A stretch of 64,000 nt of DNA from an uncultured Eubacteriales bacterium (GCA_900544555.1 UQWD01000004.1:1-64000), one strand, 5' to 3'; shown: positions 7,896 through 17,726, counted from the first letter of the stretch. Made by a program: numbers and translations. Notes: generated by a model from the letters alone, not told the origin.

Positions 7896-8117
7896 TTGAA
7901 TAACGGCTGGCATGAATTTATACGTTCGCATAAATGGACGATATTGTCCGTTGCGCTGGGTATTTTAATCACTGTGTTGATTTTCACCATCAATTTTTGG
8001 CGTACGCTTCTGCTGATAATAGTGGTTGGCCTATGTTACATCGTCGGTACCGTATTGGATAGGGGCGGCCGCGGGCAGGTTAAGGCATTCTTTGACAGGA
8101 TATTGCCGAAGCGTTAA
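7896..8117 (+). CDS. DUF2273-type small membrane protein
   Basis: 73 aa, TTG start after AAAGGAGTGA. Two short hydrophobic helices (residues about 14-30 and 34-52) and a basic tail (GRGQVKAFFDRILPKR). Small proteins of this type accompany Asp23/AmaP in many Firmicutes; their function is not established. Confidence 0.82.
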   Translation: MNNGWHEFIRSHKWTILSVALGILITVLIFTINFWRTLLLIIVVGLCYIVGTVLDRGGRGQVKAFFDRILPKR

Positions 8118-8143
8118 TTATTTGGCAAACAACGGAGGATGAG

Positions 8144-8566
8144 ATGAGTAGAACAACGGCGCGTGAAATCGCCATGATGCTGGCCTTTGCGCAGTTATCC
8201 GGCGGCGAGGATACCTATGAGAGCGCTCTAGATAAGTCGGGCATTGCGCAAACGCCTGCCGAAGCGGATAAAGAATATATTAAGCTTGTTTTAGAAGGCA
8301 TGAGCGATAATCGTGAGCAGCTTGACGAGATAATCGCCGATCTCGCCATCGACTGGTCGATAGGCCGGATGCCGCGCGTGGATTTATCCATACTCCGTTT
8401 GGCCGTTTATGAAATGCTATATTGTAACGATATTCCTCAGGGCGTTTCAATAAATGAAGCGGTGGAATTGGCCAAAAAATACGGCGGTGAGAAATCCTCC
8501 GCTTTTATCAACGGCATATTGGGCGCGCTATCCAAAAAAATTAAGACGGGCGAGCTGACCCCATGA
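8144..8566 (+). CDS. nusB: Transcription antitermination factor NusB
   Basis: 140 aa all-helical RNA-binding protein that acts with NusE on rRNA antitermination. Diagnostic features: R.AREIAMMLAFAQL start, RMPRVDLSILRLAVYEM, IPQGVSINEAVELAKKYGGEKSSAFINGILG. ACGGAGG Shine-Dalgarno. Its stop overlaps the next gene by an ATGA junction. Confidence 0.95.
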   Translation: MSRTTAREIAMMLAFAQLSGGEDTYESALDKSGIAQTPAEADKEYIKLVLEGMSDNREQLDEIIADLAIDWSIGRMPRVDLSILRLAVYEMLYCNDIPQGVSINEAVELAKKYGGEKSSAFINGILGALSKKIKTGELTP

Positions 8567-9546
8567 ATCATCGCCTGTTTGCCGGAATCGATACCAGCTG
8601 TTATACAACCTCGGTCGCCTGCGTAAACGCAACAGGCATCGTCTACGATAAGCGGACGGTGCTTTCTGTACGTATGGGGGAACGCGGGCTCAGGCAATCC
8701 GAGGCGCTGTTCCAGCACATACGAAACATGGATTTGCTGCTCCCCAACATGCTGCGCGAACTTGATGCTCAAAGCGTGTCCGCAATCGCGGTCAGCTCGC
8801 GCCCGAGGCCGGACGATAGATCATACATGCCGGTTTTTCTTGCGGGGCAATCCTTTGGCCGCGTTGCAGCAGCCGCCCTCAAGGTTCCGCTATACCGTTT
8901 TTCACATCAGGAAGGTCATGTGCGCGCCGCGCTGCATGGCAATGAAACGCTCTCTTTACACCCGTTTATCGCATTGCATCTTTCCGGCGGAACAACAGAG
9001 ATCCTGCTCGTTCGCCCCGGAGCGCGTTTTAAGCTTGTAGGCGGCACATCGGATCTGCACGCGGGGCAGTTTGTCGACCGGGTAGGCGTTGCGCTCGGCC
9101 TAAAATTCCCGGCTGGGCCGGGTTTAGAGAAGATGGCCAAAAACGTTAAAACGACGGATGCCGATATTACCCTGCCCGTATCGGTTAACGGGCTTTCCTG
9201 CTCGTTTTCCGGCGCGGAGACTGCGGCCCAAAGGCTGATATGCAGCGGCTGCGCAAGCGAAGTTATTGCCGCGGCTGTGTACGATTGCCTTGCGCGCACG
9301 GTATATAAGCTTATTGATAATGCCGCCGAAGCTACTGGCGTTGGAGAATTCCTGATCGGCGGAGGAGTCGCTTCAAGCGCGCTGCTTCGCAGTACAATCG
9401 AATACAGACAGCTTAAACGCGCAAAGGCGTTCCGAATCTATTACGCTCAGCCTGAACTTTCAGGCGACAACGCGGTCGGTGCTGCTTTCCTTGCGAAGGA
9501 AGCCTTTGAAAACGGCGTTCCAGCCGGGAAGGATGATCTTTTTTGA
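8563..9546 (+). CDS. TsaD-like (Kae1/YgjD family) paralogue
   Basis: 327 aa ASKHA-fold protein of the tRNA threonylcarbamoyltransferase family. The metal-ligand pattern H-x3-H is kept as HQEGH (canonical HMEGH), LSGGTTEILLV forms the phosphate-binding loop, and the C-terminal SGDNAVGAA keeps the metal Asp. It differs from true TsaD in several signature positions (FSHQEGH for VHHMEGH, SGDN for CTDN). It sits between nusB and xseA, where clostridial genomes often encode a second TsaD-like protein. Probably a paralogue of unknown substrate; true TsaD should be elsewhere. Confidence 0.8.
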   Translation: MNHRLFAGIDTSCYTTSVACVNATGIVYDKRTVLSVRMGERGLRQSEALFQHIRNMDLLLPNMLRELDAQSVSAIAVSSRPRPDDRSYMPVFLAGQSFGRVAAAALKVPLYRFSHQEGHVRAALHGNETLSLHPFIALHLSGGTTEILLVRPGARFKLVGGTSDLHAGQFVDRVGVALGLKFPAGPGLEKMAKNVKTTDADITLPVSVNGLSCSFSGAETAAQRLICSGCASEVIAAAVYDCLARTVYKLIDNAAEATGVGEFLIGGGVASSALLRSTIEYRQLKRAKAFRIYYAQPELSGDNAVGAAFLAKEAFENGVPAGKDDLF

Positions 9547-10763
9547 AGATGCGCGATTATGTTTTAACCGTAACGCAAACGAATGAATATGTCCGCGGCC
9601 TTTTATCAAGGGATCCGCTTCTTAAGCGCGTAGCCGTGCAGGGTGAAATCAGCGGGTTTAAACGCCACGCTTCCGGCCACCTGTATTTTTCTTTAAAGGA
9701 TGAAGGCGCGTTGATACGGTGCGTGATGTTTCGGCAAAACGCTCTGACGCTCTCGTTTCGTCCTTTAGACGGTATGCATGTAATCGTAGACGGGAGCGTT
9801 TCGCTTTTTACCCGTGACGGGCAATATCAGCTTTACGCCGAATTTATGTCCGCTGCGGGGGAAGGCGAATTATACAGGCAATTCATTCTTCTCAAGGAAC
9901 GCCTTGAGAAGGAGGGGCTCTTTGAAGAGTCGCGCAAACGGCCTATTCCTGCGCTGCCAAGGGCCGTAGGCATAGCTACCTCGGGCGGGGGAGCAGCGCT
10001 GCATGATATAATAACGGTGATACGCCGCAGATTCCCGTCGATGGACATATTGTTTTGCGCCTGCGCGGTACAAGGGCCGCAAGCTCCCGCTGAAATAGTC
10101 CGCGCGATTAAAAGGCTCAACGAGGCTAAAAGGGCTGATGTGCTTATCGTCGGGCGCGGAGGCGGCAGCATTGAGGATCTCTATGCGTTTAACGATACGG
10201 CTGTCGCTCGGGCGATTTTCGAGAGCGAGGCCCCGGTTATCTCCGCCGTTGGGCATGAGACGGACTTTACCATAGCGGATTTCGTATCGGATTTAAGGGC
10301 GCCAACGCCTTCGGCCGCCGCCGAGATGGCCGTACCCGATTTTTCATCGCTATCCCGCAGGCTCAGCTCGGCGCTTAAGGCTCTTGAGCACAACGCGAGG
10401 GCGGAGGTGCAGGCCAGACGTGATAAAGTCCAGTCTATTTTGCGCAGCGCCGCTTTTTCCAAGCCTGCGCAAAGGCTTGAGTTATACCGCAAGGAGCTTG
10501 GCATGACTGAGTTTTGCATGCTTCGGGATGTTGAGAACACGCTTAACGCGAATAAAGAGCAAGCAAAGCGTTTTACGGCCTGCTTGGATGCGGCGAATCC
10601 CTCCAGGATTTTGGGCGCGGGATATGCGTTGGTGCGCGACGCGCGCTCGCATCAGCTTAAAAAATCCACTCTTGAACTGGATAAAGGAAGCGTCGTTGAA
10701 ATCGTCCTTTCGGATGGTAGCGTATCCGCGACGATAGACGACGCCATGAGGAGTATTTATTAA
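9543..10763 (+). CDS. xseA: Exodeoxyribonuclease VII large subunit
   Basis: 406 aa. N-terminal OB-fold (residues about 5-100), catalytic domain with GGGSIEDLYAFND and SAVGHETDFTIADFVSDLRAPTPSAAAE, then a long coiled coil. With XseB it degrades single-stranded DNA to oligonucleotides. The start used is a TTG overlapping the previous stop (AAGGA 10 nt upstream); an ATG two codons later is the alternative. Confidence 0.95.
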   Translation: MKMRDYVLTVTQTNEYVRGLLSRDPLLKRVAVQGEISGFKRHASGHLYFSLKDEGALIRCVMFRQNALTLSFRPLDGMHVIVDGSVSLFTRDGQYQLYAEFMSAAGEGELYRQFILLKERLEKEGLFEESRKRPIPALPRAVGIATSGGGAALHDIITVIRRRFPSMDILFCACAVQGPQAPAEIVRAIKRLNEAKRADVLIVGRGGGSIEDLYAFNDTAVARAIFESEAPVISAVGHETDFTIADFVSDLRAPTPSAAAEMAVPDFSSLSRRLSSALKALEHNARAEVQARRDKVQSILRSAAFSKPAQRLELYRKELGMTEFCMLRDVENTLNANKEQAKRFTACLDAANPSRILGAGYALVRDARSHQLKKSTLELDKGSVVEIVLSDGSVSATIDDAMRSIY

Positions 10764-10975
10764 TGGAACTTGAAGATAAGATGAGCTTTGAACAGGCGAT
10801 GGAAGCGCTGGAGCGTATAGCGCAGCAGCTTTCCGGCGGCGGAATGCCCCTTGAAGAAATGTTAACCCTCTATGAGGAGGGTATTGCTTTATCAAAATAC
10901 TGTACAAGCCGGCTCAACGATTATGAGGGGCGTATTGAGCGAATTACGGCTCAAGGGATTGGCGGCGAAGAATGA
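10763..10975 (+). CDS. xseB: Exodeoxyribonuclease VII small subunit
   Basis: 70 aa helical hairpin, usual length. Motifs SFEQAMEALERIAQQL, MPLEEMLTLYEEGIALSKYC. The ATG shares one nucleotide with the xseA stop, and its own stop overlaps ispA, so the three genes are translationally coupled. Confidence 0.95.
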   Translation: MELEDKMSFEQAMEALERIAQQLSGGGMPLEEMLTLYEEGIALSKYCTSRLNDYEGRIERITAQGIGGEE

Positions 10976-11862
10976 GCATATTGGAAAGCAGGAATCAAGC
11001 GTACCGCCTGGATGTAAACGAAAGCCTAGAGAGATATTTATCAGCCGGCTCAATACAACCGCGCCTTTTGGAGGCAATGTCTTACAGCCTTTTGCACGGG
11101 GGTAAGCGCCTCCGCCCGTGCCTGCTGCTTGCCGCCGCACAGCTTACCGGAGGGGATGTGAAAAGCGCTATGCCTTTGGCCTGCGCCGTTGAGATGATAC
11201 ATACCTATTCCCTGATCCATGATGATCTACCCGCCATGGATAACGATGATTTGAGGCGCGGCAAACCGTCCTGCCATAGGGCGTTTGGCGAAGGCCAGGC
11301 CATATTGGCCGGGGACGGGCTGCTTTCGTACGCTTTCCAAATCATGGCGGAGGCCCTTATATGCGAAACGGGCAGGGGACTGCGGACAGCTCGCGCAGTC
11401 GCGGCGGTTGCGGAAGGGGCGGGCGTGTTCGGCATGGTAAGCGGCCAGGCGGCCGACTTAATATGTCAGCAGACAGGTTCAGCCAACGCCTCGCAGCTTA
11501 GTTATATCCATGAGCGCAAGACGGGGGCTATGATTAAAGCCAGCATCCTAGCCGGCGCGTATATGGGTGATCCGGCCCCGCGCGATTTAACGGGGCTTTG
11601 CAGCTACGGCGCCCATCTGGGTCTTTTGTTTCAGATTACCGACGATATACTCGATATCGTGGGCGACGGAGCCAGCATGGGAAAAACGCTGGGAAAGGAT
11701 ATCGCCGCGGGAAAGCTGACGTACCCGGGTCTTTACGGCCTTGAGGAGGCCAAGCGCATGGCCTCAGTTACGGTGGAAAAGGCGCACGCAGCGCTTAATG
11801 GGATTGAGAGAGCGGAGTATTTCCACGAGCTGGCGGACGCTGTTCTAACGCGTAAAAAATAG
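10972..11862 (+). CDS. ispA: Polyprenyl (farnesyl/geranyl) diphosphate synthase
   Basis: 296 aa head-to-tail prenyltransferase. First Asp-rich motif DDLPAMDNDD (residues about 84-93) and second DDILD (about 224-228), plus GGKRLRP near the N-terminus. It condenses IPP with allylic diphosphates in the cytosol. Directly upstream of dxs, so isoprenoid precursor supply and chain building are co-transcribed. ATG overlaps the xseB stop. Confidence 0.93.
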   Translation: MSILESRNQAYRLDVNESLERYLSAGSIQPRLLEAMSYSLLHGGKRLRPCLLLAAAQLTGGDVKSAMPLACAVEMIHTYSLIHDDLPAMDNDDLRRGKPSCHRAFGEGQAILAGDGLLSYAFQIMAEALICETGRGLRTARAVAAVAEGAGVFGMVSGQAADLICQQTGSANASQLSYIHERKTGAMIKASILAGAYMGDPAPRDLTGLCSYGAHLGLLFQITDDILDIVGDGASMGKTLGKDIAAGKLTYPGLYGLEEAKRMASVTVEKAHAALNGIERAEYFHELADAVLTRKK

Positions 11863-11875
11863 GCGCGGTTGGTGA

Positions 11876-13738
11876 ATGATGATGAATGGTTTTGAGCCTA
11901 TATTACCCAATATTGACTCTCCTGAGGATATCCGGGCGCTAAACGACGATAAGCTCGAATCCCTTGCGATGGAAATAAGGCGGTATTTGATACAATCCGT
12001 ATCTAAATGCGGCGGGCATCTGGCTTCCAATCTGGGGATTGTAGAGATTACCCTTGCGCTGCACAGGGTATTTCATTGCCCTGCCGACAAAATCATATTT
12101 GACGTAGGACATCAGGCGTACGTTCATAAAGTGATAACCGGACGGAGGGAAGCTATGGCCGGATTAAGGCGGAAAGACGGCTTGAGCGGTTTTCCCAAGC
12201 GAGAGGAAAGCGTATACGACGCTTTTAATACCGGCCACGCCAGCACGTCGATATCCGCGGCGCTCGGGATGCTCAGAGCCATGCGGCTAGAGGGGGATGA
12301 GGGCTCCCGCGTAGTCGCCGTTATCGGGGACGGGGCGCTTTCCGGCGGTATGGCCTTTGAGGCGTTAAACGATGCGGGCCAGTCCGAGCTGCCGCTAATC
12401 ATCGTATTAAACGATAATGATATGTCCATTGCAGGCAATGTAGGCGCCGTTCATGGGCTGCTCAACGATATGCGGTCAAGCCGACGGTATCTTTCCTTCA
12501 AGCATTCCGTCGGCCGAGCGCTCGAGCGTATACCGAAGATCGGCCGCGCACTATCCGCCCGCACCGAAAACCTGAAGAACCGTATAAAGTACTTTTTGCT
12601 GCCGAACGTTTTGTTTGAGGAGCTTGGCTTTACCTATCTCGGCCCAATAAACGGCCATGACATCCGAACTTTGACGGAGGCGTTTATTAAAGCCCGCGAA
12701 ATGAATCAACCCGTAATCCTTCATACGGTGACGGAGAAGGGCAGAGGGTACGGCCCGGCCGAGCAAAACCCCGAAAAGTTTCACGGCATCGGCCAGTTTA
12801 ACGCGCGTACGGGAATGGAATCCGGCAATAACGGCCTGTCAAACTCCGCATTTTTTGGCCTGAGGCTGGCGGAGCTTGCGCAAGAGAACCCGAAAATCGC
12901 GGCGATAACGGCCGCAATGCCCTTGGGTACTGGGCTTGTGCCGTTTAAGGAGGCATATCCGGATCGTTTTTTCGACGTCGCAATAGCGGAGCAGCACGCC
13001 GTTACGATGGCCGCTGGCATGGCCTGCGCGGGAATGCGCCCTGTTGTTGCCGTTTACTCTACATTTTTACAGCGCGCATACGATCAGATTTTGCATGACG
13101 TATGCCTGCAAAACCTGCCTGTGGTATTTGCCGTGGATAGGGCCGGGTTAGTCGGGGAGGACGGAGAAACGCATCAGGGGGTGTTCGATATTTCCTTTAT
13201 GATGCATATGCCGAACATGAAGCTCTATTCCCCCGCCTCGCAGGATGAACTAAAGCAGATGCTGGAGCTTGCCCTAAATAGAAACGAACCTGCGGCGATA
13301 CGCTATAACAGGGGCGCGCTCCCGGGCGCGCTTTCAGGAGCGCCGCCGGTAGCTTTCGGAAAATGGGACTTTGTTAAGCCTTTGGGCGGCATTTGCGTCA
13401 TCGCAACCGGGAGGATGGTGCAGGCCGCCATCGCCGCAACGGAAGAATTAAGCGTCGGCCTTATAAACGCCAGGTTTTTAAAGCCGATGGATGAAAGCGC
13501 AATAGCGCTTATAAGAGACAACGCTAAAGCCGTAATAACGATTGAAGACGGGGCTGTCGAAGGCGGTTTCGGCATGCGCCTGGCAAGTCGGCTTTCTGGC
13601 ACGGCCATAAAAGTTGAGTTAATAGGCGTACCAGACAGAATCATCGGCCATGCGTCCGTGCGCCAGCAGGATGCGATATGTAATATGGATATTGCCGGTA
13701 TCAGGCGGCGTATCCTTGAGTTGATGGAGGAAATATGA
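11876..13738 (+). CDS. dxs: 1-deoxy-D-xylulose-5-phosphate synthase
   Basis: 620 aa thiamine-diphosphate enzyme joining pyruvate and glyceraldehyde 3-phosphate, first step of the MEP isoprenoid route. Markers: GGHLASNLG, FDVGHQAYVHK, the TPP-binding GDGALSGGMAFEALN, and DRAGLVGEDGETHQG in the pyrimidine domain. Full length. It begins with three consecutive ATG codons, so the exact start is uncertain by two residues. Its stop overlaps tlyA. Confidence 0.96.
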   Translation: MMMNGFEPILPNIDSPEDIRALNDDKLESLAMEIRRYLIQSVSKCGGHLASNLGIVEITLALHRVFHCPADKIIFDVGHQAYVHKVITGRREAMAGLRRKDGLSGFPKREESVYDAFNTGHASTSISAALGMLRAMRLEGDEGSRVVAVIGDGALSGGMAFEALNDAGQSELPLIIVLNDNDMSIAGNVGAVHGLLNDMRSSRRYLSFKHSVGRALERIPKIGRALSARTENLKNRIKYFLLPNVLFEELGFTYLGPINGHDIRTLTEAFIKAREMNQPVILHTVTEKGRGYGPAEQNPEKFHGIGQFNARTGMESGNNGLSNSAFFGLRLAELAQENPKIAAITAAMPLGTGLVPFKEAYPDRFFDVAIAEQHAVTMAAGMACAGMRPVVAVYSTFLQRAYDQILHDVCLQNLPVVFAVDRAGLVGEDGETHQGVFDISFMMHMPNMKLYSPASQDELKQMLELALNRNEPAAIRYNRGALPGALSGAPPVAFGKWDFVKPLGGICVIATGRMVQAAIAATEELSVGLINARFLKPMDESAIALIRDNAKAVITIEDGAVEGGFGMRLASRLSGTAIKVELIGVPDRIIGHASVRQQDAICNMDIAGIRRRILELMEEI

Positions 13739-14571
13739 AAAACGGCGTTCGGGCGGACGTCCGCCTAGTGGAATGCGGCATGGCCGCAACAAGAGAAAAG
13801 GCCCGCTCTCTTATAATGGCGGGCGCCGTATATATTGATGACAGAGCCGTTGCCAAACCCGGCGATATCGTCGCCCCGGATTCTTGCTTAACCGTTAGAA
13901 AAGACCCAAACCCATACGTAAGCAGGGGCGGGTTGAAGCTGGATAAGGCGATTTGCGCATTCGGAATAGCGCTTAACGGCGTAACGGCTCTTGATATCGG
14001 CGCGTCCACCGGCGGATTTACGGATTGCATGCTGCATCATGGCGCGGCGAAGGTTTACGCTTTGGATGTTGGGTATGGCCAGCTGGATTGGTCATTGCGC
14101 AATGACCCGCGCGTCGTGGTCATGGAGCGCGTAAACGCACGCAGCATGGAGCCCGAATGGTTTGAGTCGCAGCCGGGTTTTGCTGGCATCGACGTTTCGT
14201 TTATATCCCTCAGGCTGATACTCCCGGCCCTATATCCCTGTATTAAAGATTCGGGCCTTGTTGTAGCCCTGGTGAAGCCTCAATTTGAGGCGGGCAGGGA
14301 TAAAGTGGGGAAAAACGGCGTAGTGCGCGATGAGCGCGTACATTGCGATGTTCTCACAAGCCTATGCTCGTTTGCACAGCAGACCGGCTTCCTTTTGTGC
14401 GGCATGGAATATTCACCCATTACAGGCCCCAAAGGCAATATCGAGTTTTTGCTGTTCATGCAAAAAACGCCGATAGACGGTCAAAAAGCCCTTTCAAACC
14501 TTGAGGGTCGGGCGGCCGAAGTTGAGATAACTGTCCGAAACGCGCATAATGCTTTAATAAAAAATCAATAA
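13735..14571 (+). CDS. tlyA: TlyA-type rRNA 2'-O-methyltransferase
   Basis: 278 aa. N-terminal S4 RNA-binding domain (residues about 1-60) and a FtsJ/RrmJ-like SAM methyltransferase (about 80-250) with ALDIGASTGGFTDCML and the IDVSFISL motif. TlyA methylates cytidines in 16S and 23S rRNA in bacteria where it has been studied. ATG overlaps the dxs stop by 4 nt. Confidence 0.9.
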   Translation: MKNGVRADVRLVECGMAATREKARSLIMAGAVYIDDRAVAKPGDIVAPDSCLTVRKDPNPYVSRGGLKLDKAICAFGIALNGVTALDIGASTGGFTDCMLHHGAAKVYALDVGYGQLDWSLRNDPRVVVMERVNARSMEPEWFESQPGFAGIDVSFISLRLILPALYPCIKDSGLVVALVKPQFEAGRDKVGKNGVVRDERVHCDVLTSLCSFAQQTGFLLCGMEYSPITGPKGNIEFLLFMQKTPIDGQKALSNLEGRAAEVEITVRNAHNALIKNQ

Positions 14572-14594
14572 TATACATAAATTTCTGAAATCCC

Positions 14595-14624
14595 TTGAAA
14601 TTTAGGTCAAAATAATACTATAAT
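14595..14624 (+). promoter_or_regulatory. Sigma-A promoter upstream of nadK
   Basis: TTGAAA, 18-nt spacer, TATAAT. This gives the nadK-argR-recN group its own promoter, separate from the dxs-tlyA transcript. Confidence 0.65.
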
Positions 14625-14714
14625 ACATTTACATAAACTATCCGTGAGGATGCCGGCGGGTTCTTAGGTAAAACGACTCCGCAACGGAATGCGTTTATAT
14701 TGAATGGAGCTTCC

Positions 14715-15542
14715 ATGGTAAAGAAGTGCGTTGGGTTTACGGCGAATCCCGGCAGACATAACGATGCGTCCGAGGCGATCAAATTTGCTGTTTCGGCAGC
14801 GCAGAAATTGGATTTTTCGTGCGCTGTTGATCCTGGTTTTTTAGATTTATTTCAGGGGGATTCTTGCGTTGAGGAGTTAGATAAGGCTTCGCCAGAGCTT
14901 ATAGTTGCAATAGGGGGAGACGGTACGATATTGCGCACCGCGCTCATGGCAGCTAAGCGCGATATCCCAACCTTGGGCGTTAACCTGGGCAGGATCGGTT
15001 TTTTGAGCGAGGTAGTTCTTAGGGAATTGCCCGACGCGTTAAAGCGTATCGCGCGCGGGGATTATCTAACAGAAAACTGTATGATGCTTGAATGCGCTGT
15101 AAACGGCAAGCAGACGTTTCGCTGCCTAAATGATTTTATACTTTATAAGCGAGCGTTTTCCGGCGTTTCGCATATTTCCATATATGTTGACGGATCGGAC
15201 GCCGGTTCCGTGTTTGCCGACGGATTGATTGCAAGTACGCCTACGGGTTCTACCGCGTATTCCATGTCTGCCGGCGGGCCCGTAATAGCGCCTGGACTTA
15301 ACGCGGTTATCATAACGCCGATATGCCCGCATTCGTTAACCGCCAGGCCTATTGTCGCGTCGGATAAATCCGTTGTGGCTTTTGTTATGAACAGCCGCGG
15401 CTACCTCTCAGCGGACGGGAATCAAAAAATCGCGCTAGAAAAAGGGGATTGGGTTGAGGTGAGAAGAAGCGAGCGCAGCGCCAAGCTTTTGCGCCTGCAC
15501 AAACGGAACATCTACGCTTTAATCCGCCAGAAACTATCATAA
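14715..15542 (+). CDS. nadK: NAD kinase
   Basis: 275 aa. GGDGT nucleotide-binding motif (residues about 68-72), NLGRIGFLSE, and DGLIASTPTGSTAYSMSAGGP in the C-terminal domain. Makes NADP from NAD and ATP or polyphosphate. The ATG is preceded by TGGAG at 5 nt; a TTG five codons upstream would also be open but is badly spaced. Confidence 0.94.
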   Translation: MVKKCVGFTANPGRHNDASEAIKFAVSAAQKLDFSCAVDPGFLDLFQGDSCVEELDKASPELIVAIGGDGTILRTALMAAKRDIPTLGVNLGRIGFLSEVVLRELPDALKRIARGDYLTENCMMLECAVNGKQTFRCLNDFILYKRAFSGVSHISIYVDGSDAGSVFADGLIASTPTGSTAYSMSAGGPVIAPGLNAVIITPICPHSLTARPIVASDKSVVAFVMNSRGYLSADGNQKIALEKGDWVEVRRSERSAKLLRLHKRNIYALIRQKLS

Positions 15543-15569
15543 AAAATTATTATCGCCAGGAGGTAAGGA

Positions 15570-16019
15570 ATGAAATCGGCTAGGCACGCAATGATATTGG
15601 AATTGATCGATAAGTATAACATCCAAACGCAGGATGAACTGGCTTCATATCTTCGCGAACATGGGTTTGCAGTTACGCAGGCAACAGTTTCGAGGGACAT
15701 TAAGGAGTTAAGGCTGATAAAATCTCTTTCCAGTGAAGGGTGTTATAAATATGCGACGGTGGATAAGGCCGAAGCCGGCCTGCATGATCGCTTTATCCGT
15801 ATTTTTGCCCAGTCCATCGTGTCCATAACGCATGCCGGTAATTTAATCGTCATAAAAACCATAAGCGGTACGGCAAGCGCGGCCGGTGAAGCGATTGATT
15901 TTATGAAATGGCCGGAGATAGCGGGTACCATTGCGGGCGATAATACATTATTTGTAGCCGTTAAAGATGAAAAGTACGTAAACGACCTTATTAAAAAGTT
16001 TGACTCTATTATGAAATAA
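15570..16019 (+). CDS. argR: Arginine repressor ArgR/AhrC
   Basis: 149 aa. Winged-helix N-terminus (TQDELASYLREHGFAVTQATVSRDIKELRLIK) and C-terminal hexamerisation/arginine-binding domain with GTIAGDNTLFVAV. CCAGGAGG Shine-Dalgarno. Placed between nadK and recN as in most Firmicutes. No arginine biosynthesis gene is in the window, so its targets lie elsewhere. Confidence 0.94.
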   Translation: MKSARHAMILELIDKYNIQTQDELASYLREHGFAVTQATVSRDIKELRLIKSLSSEGCYKYATVDKAEAGLHDRFIRIFAQSIVSITHAGNLIVIKTISGTASAAGEAIDFMKWPEIAGTIAGDNTLFVAVKDEKYVNDLIKKFDSIMK

Positions 16020-16037
16020 TCAGGAAGGAGCCTTTTT

Positions 16038-17726
16038 ATGCTCCAGCATCTTATCATTGAAAATATCGCTTTGATTGAACGCCTTGAAATCGCATTTCAC
16101 AAGGGGTTAAATGTGTTAACCGGCGAAACGGGCGCCGGCAAATCCATCATTATCGACGCGATAAACCTGGCGCTGGGCGAGCGGGCCAGCAGGGAGCTTA
16201 TCAAGCATGGGGCTTTAAAAGCGAGGGTGGAAGCGATATTCGACGTGTCCCAAAGCGATAATTTGCTCAAAAGGCTGGAGGAGCTTGAGATTCCGGCGGA
16301 GGACGGCCAGTTGTTGCTTACGCGTGAAATAACTGCCGTCGGCAAAAGCGTTTGCCGCATTAACGGTGTGCTTGCACCGCTGGCAATGTTAAAATCCATT
16401 ACGGATATTTTAGTAGACGTTCATGGTCAGCATGAACATCAGTCGCTGCTAAACCCGGCGACCCACATGCGTTTTCTGGATTCATTCGGGCATGAGCAAA
16501 TTAAGCCGTTGATGGCGGAGCTAAATCAGATATATGACGCATACGCCGCATGCCAAAACGAACTGAACAGCGGCTTTGAAAGCGAAGCTCAACGCGAGAG
16601 GAGGATGGATATCCTCCGTTACCAAATCAATGAGATAGAATCGGCCGGCTTAGCCGTTGGGGAGGAGGATCTGCTCAATGAAGAAAAGGCGATATTGGCG
16701 AATGCCGAAAGAATTAAGCTTGCTATTGAATCAACCTTTCAAGCCCTTGCCGAAAGCAACGCGGGCTGCCTGGAGCGTCTAAGCGAGGCTTACCGCGCGA
16801 TGGGGGAAATATCCCAATACGCATCCGACTATTCTGAGCTTTCAGCAAAGCTTGAAGAAACCTATTATACTCTTGAAGATGCAGTAATCACGCTCAGGCA
16901 CCTGCGGGATTCCGTACAATTCAGTCCTGAAAGGCTCGATCAGGTTGAAACAAGGCTTGATACGATATCGTCCCTGAAACGCAAATATGGGGAATCCATT
17001 GAGGAGGTTCTCCGGTTTTATCGAGCATGCTGCGATGAGTTGGAGGCTTTGTTATCCTCAGATGAAAGGCGCCGTGAACTAAAAGCGCGGCTTAGCGCTC
17101 TTGAGTCCAAGTACGCCGCAACAGCAAGCCGCCTGCACGATGCCCGGTTAGAGGCCGCCTCAAGGCTCGAATGCGAAATACGGGGGCAGCTGCGTGATTT
17201 AGGGTTAAAAAACGCCGCGTTCAGCGTGAAGACGACCTTTAATGAAAAAGCCGTTACGCGCACAGGCATGGACGCTGTGGAGTTTATGCTGTCAGCAAAC
17301 GAGGGAGAGCCGCTTAAGCCTCTAAGTAAAGTAGCCTCCGGCGGGGAGACGTCCCGGATTATGCTCGCGATGAAAAATGCGCTGGCAGGCGCGGATCAGA
17401 TTCAAACACTTGTGTTCGATGAAATCGATACGGGCATCAGCGGCAGTGTCGCCACCGTAGTAGGTGAGAAGCTCAGGAGCATTTCACTTTCGTCACATCA
17501 GGTGATATGCATTACCCATCTGCCGCAAATAGCGGCAATGGCGGACGCACATTTTTTGATTGAAAAATTTATTGAGGATAGGAAAACCTATACCACGATC
17601 AAGCGACTGGACGATAGTGAGCGCTGTTTGGAATTGGCGCGCATTATGGGTGGCCAGGATTCAAATTTAGCGCTTGAGCACGCCAGGGAAATGCTTCGAT
17701 TCGCACAAGGTACATATCCGTATTAA
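16038..17726 (+). CDS. recN: DNA repair ATPase RecN
   Basis: 562 aa SMC-like protein. N-terminal half-site with Walker A TGETGAGKSI (residues about 29-38), long coiled-coil arms, C-terminal ABC signature KVASGGETSRIMLA and Walker B TLVFDEIDTGISG. Acts early in double-strand-break repair. AAGGAG before the ATG. No LexA box was seen directly upstream. Confidence 0.96.
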   Translation: MLQHLIIENIALIERLEIAFHKGLNVLTGETGAGKSIIIDAINLALGERASRELIKHGALKARVEAIFDVSQSDNLLKRLEELEIPAEDGQLLLTREITAVGKSVCRINGVLAPLAMLKSITDILVDVHGQHEHQSLLNPATHMRFLDSFGHEQIKPLMAELNQIYDAYAACQNELNSGFESEAQRERRMDILRYQINEIESAGLAVGEEDLLNEEKAILANAERIKLAIESTFQALAESNAGCLERLSEAYRAMGEISQYASDYSELSAKLEETYYTLEDAVITLRHLRDSVQFSPERLDQVETRLDTISSLKRKYGESIEEVLRFYRACCDELEALLSSDERRRELKARLSALESKYAATASRLHDARLEAASRLECEIRGQLRDLGLKNAAFSVKTTFNEKAVTRTGMDAVEFMLSANEGEPLKPLSKVASGGETSRIMLAMKNALAGADQIQTLVFDEIDTGISGSVATVVGEKLRSISLSSHQVICITHLPQIAAMADAHFLIEKFIEDRKTYTTIKRLDDSERCLELARIMGGQDSNLALEHAREMLRFAQGTYPY

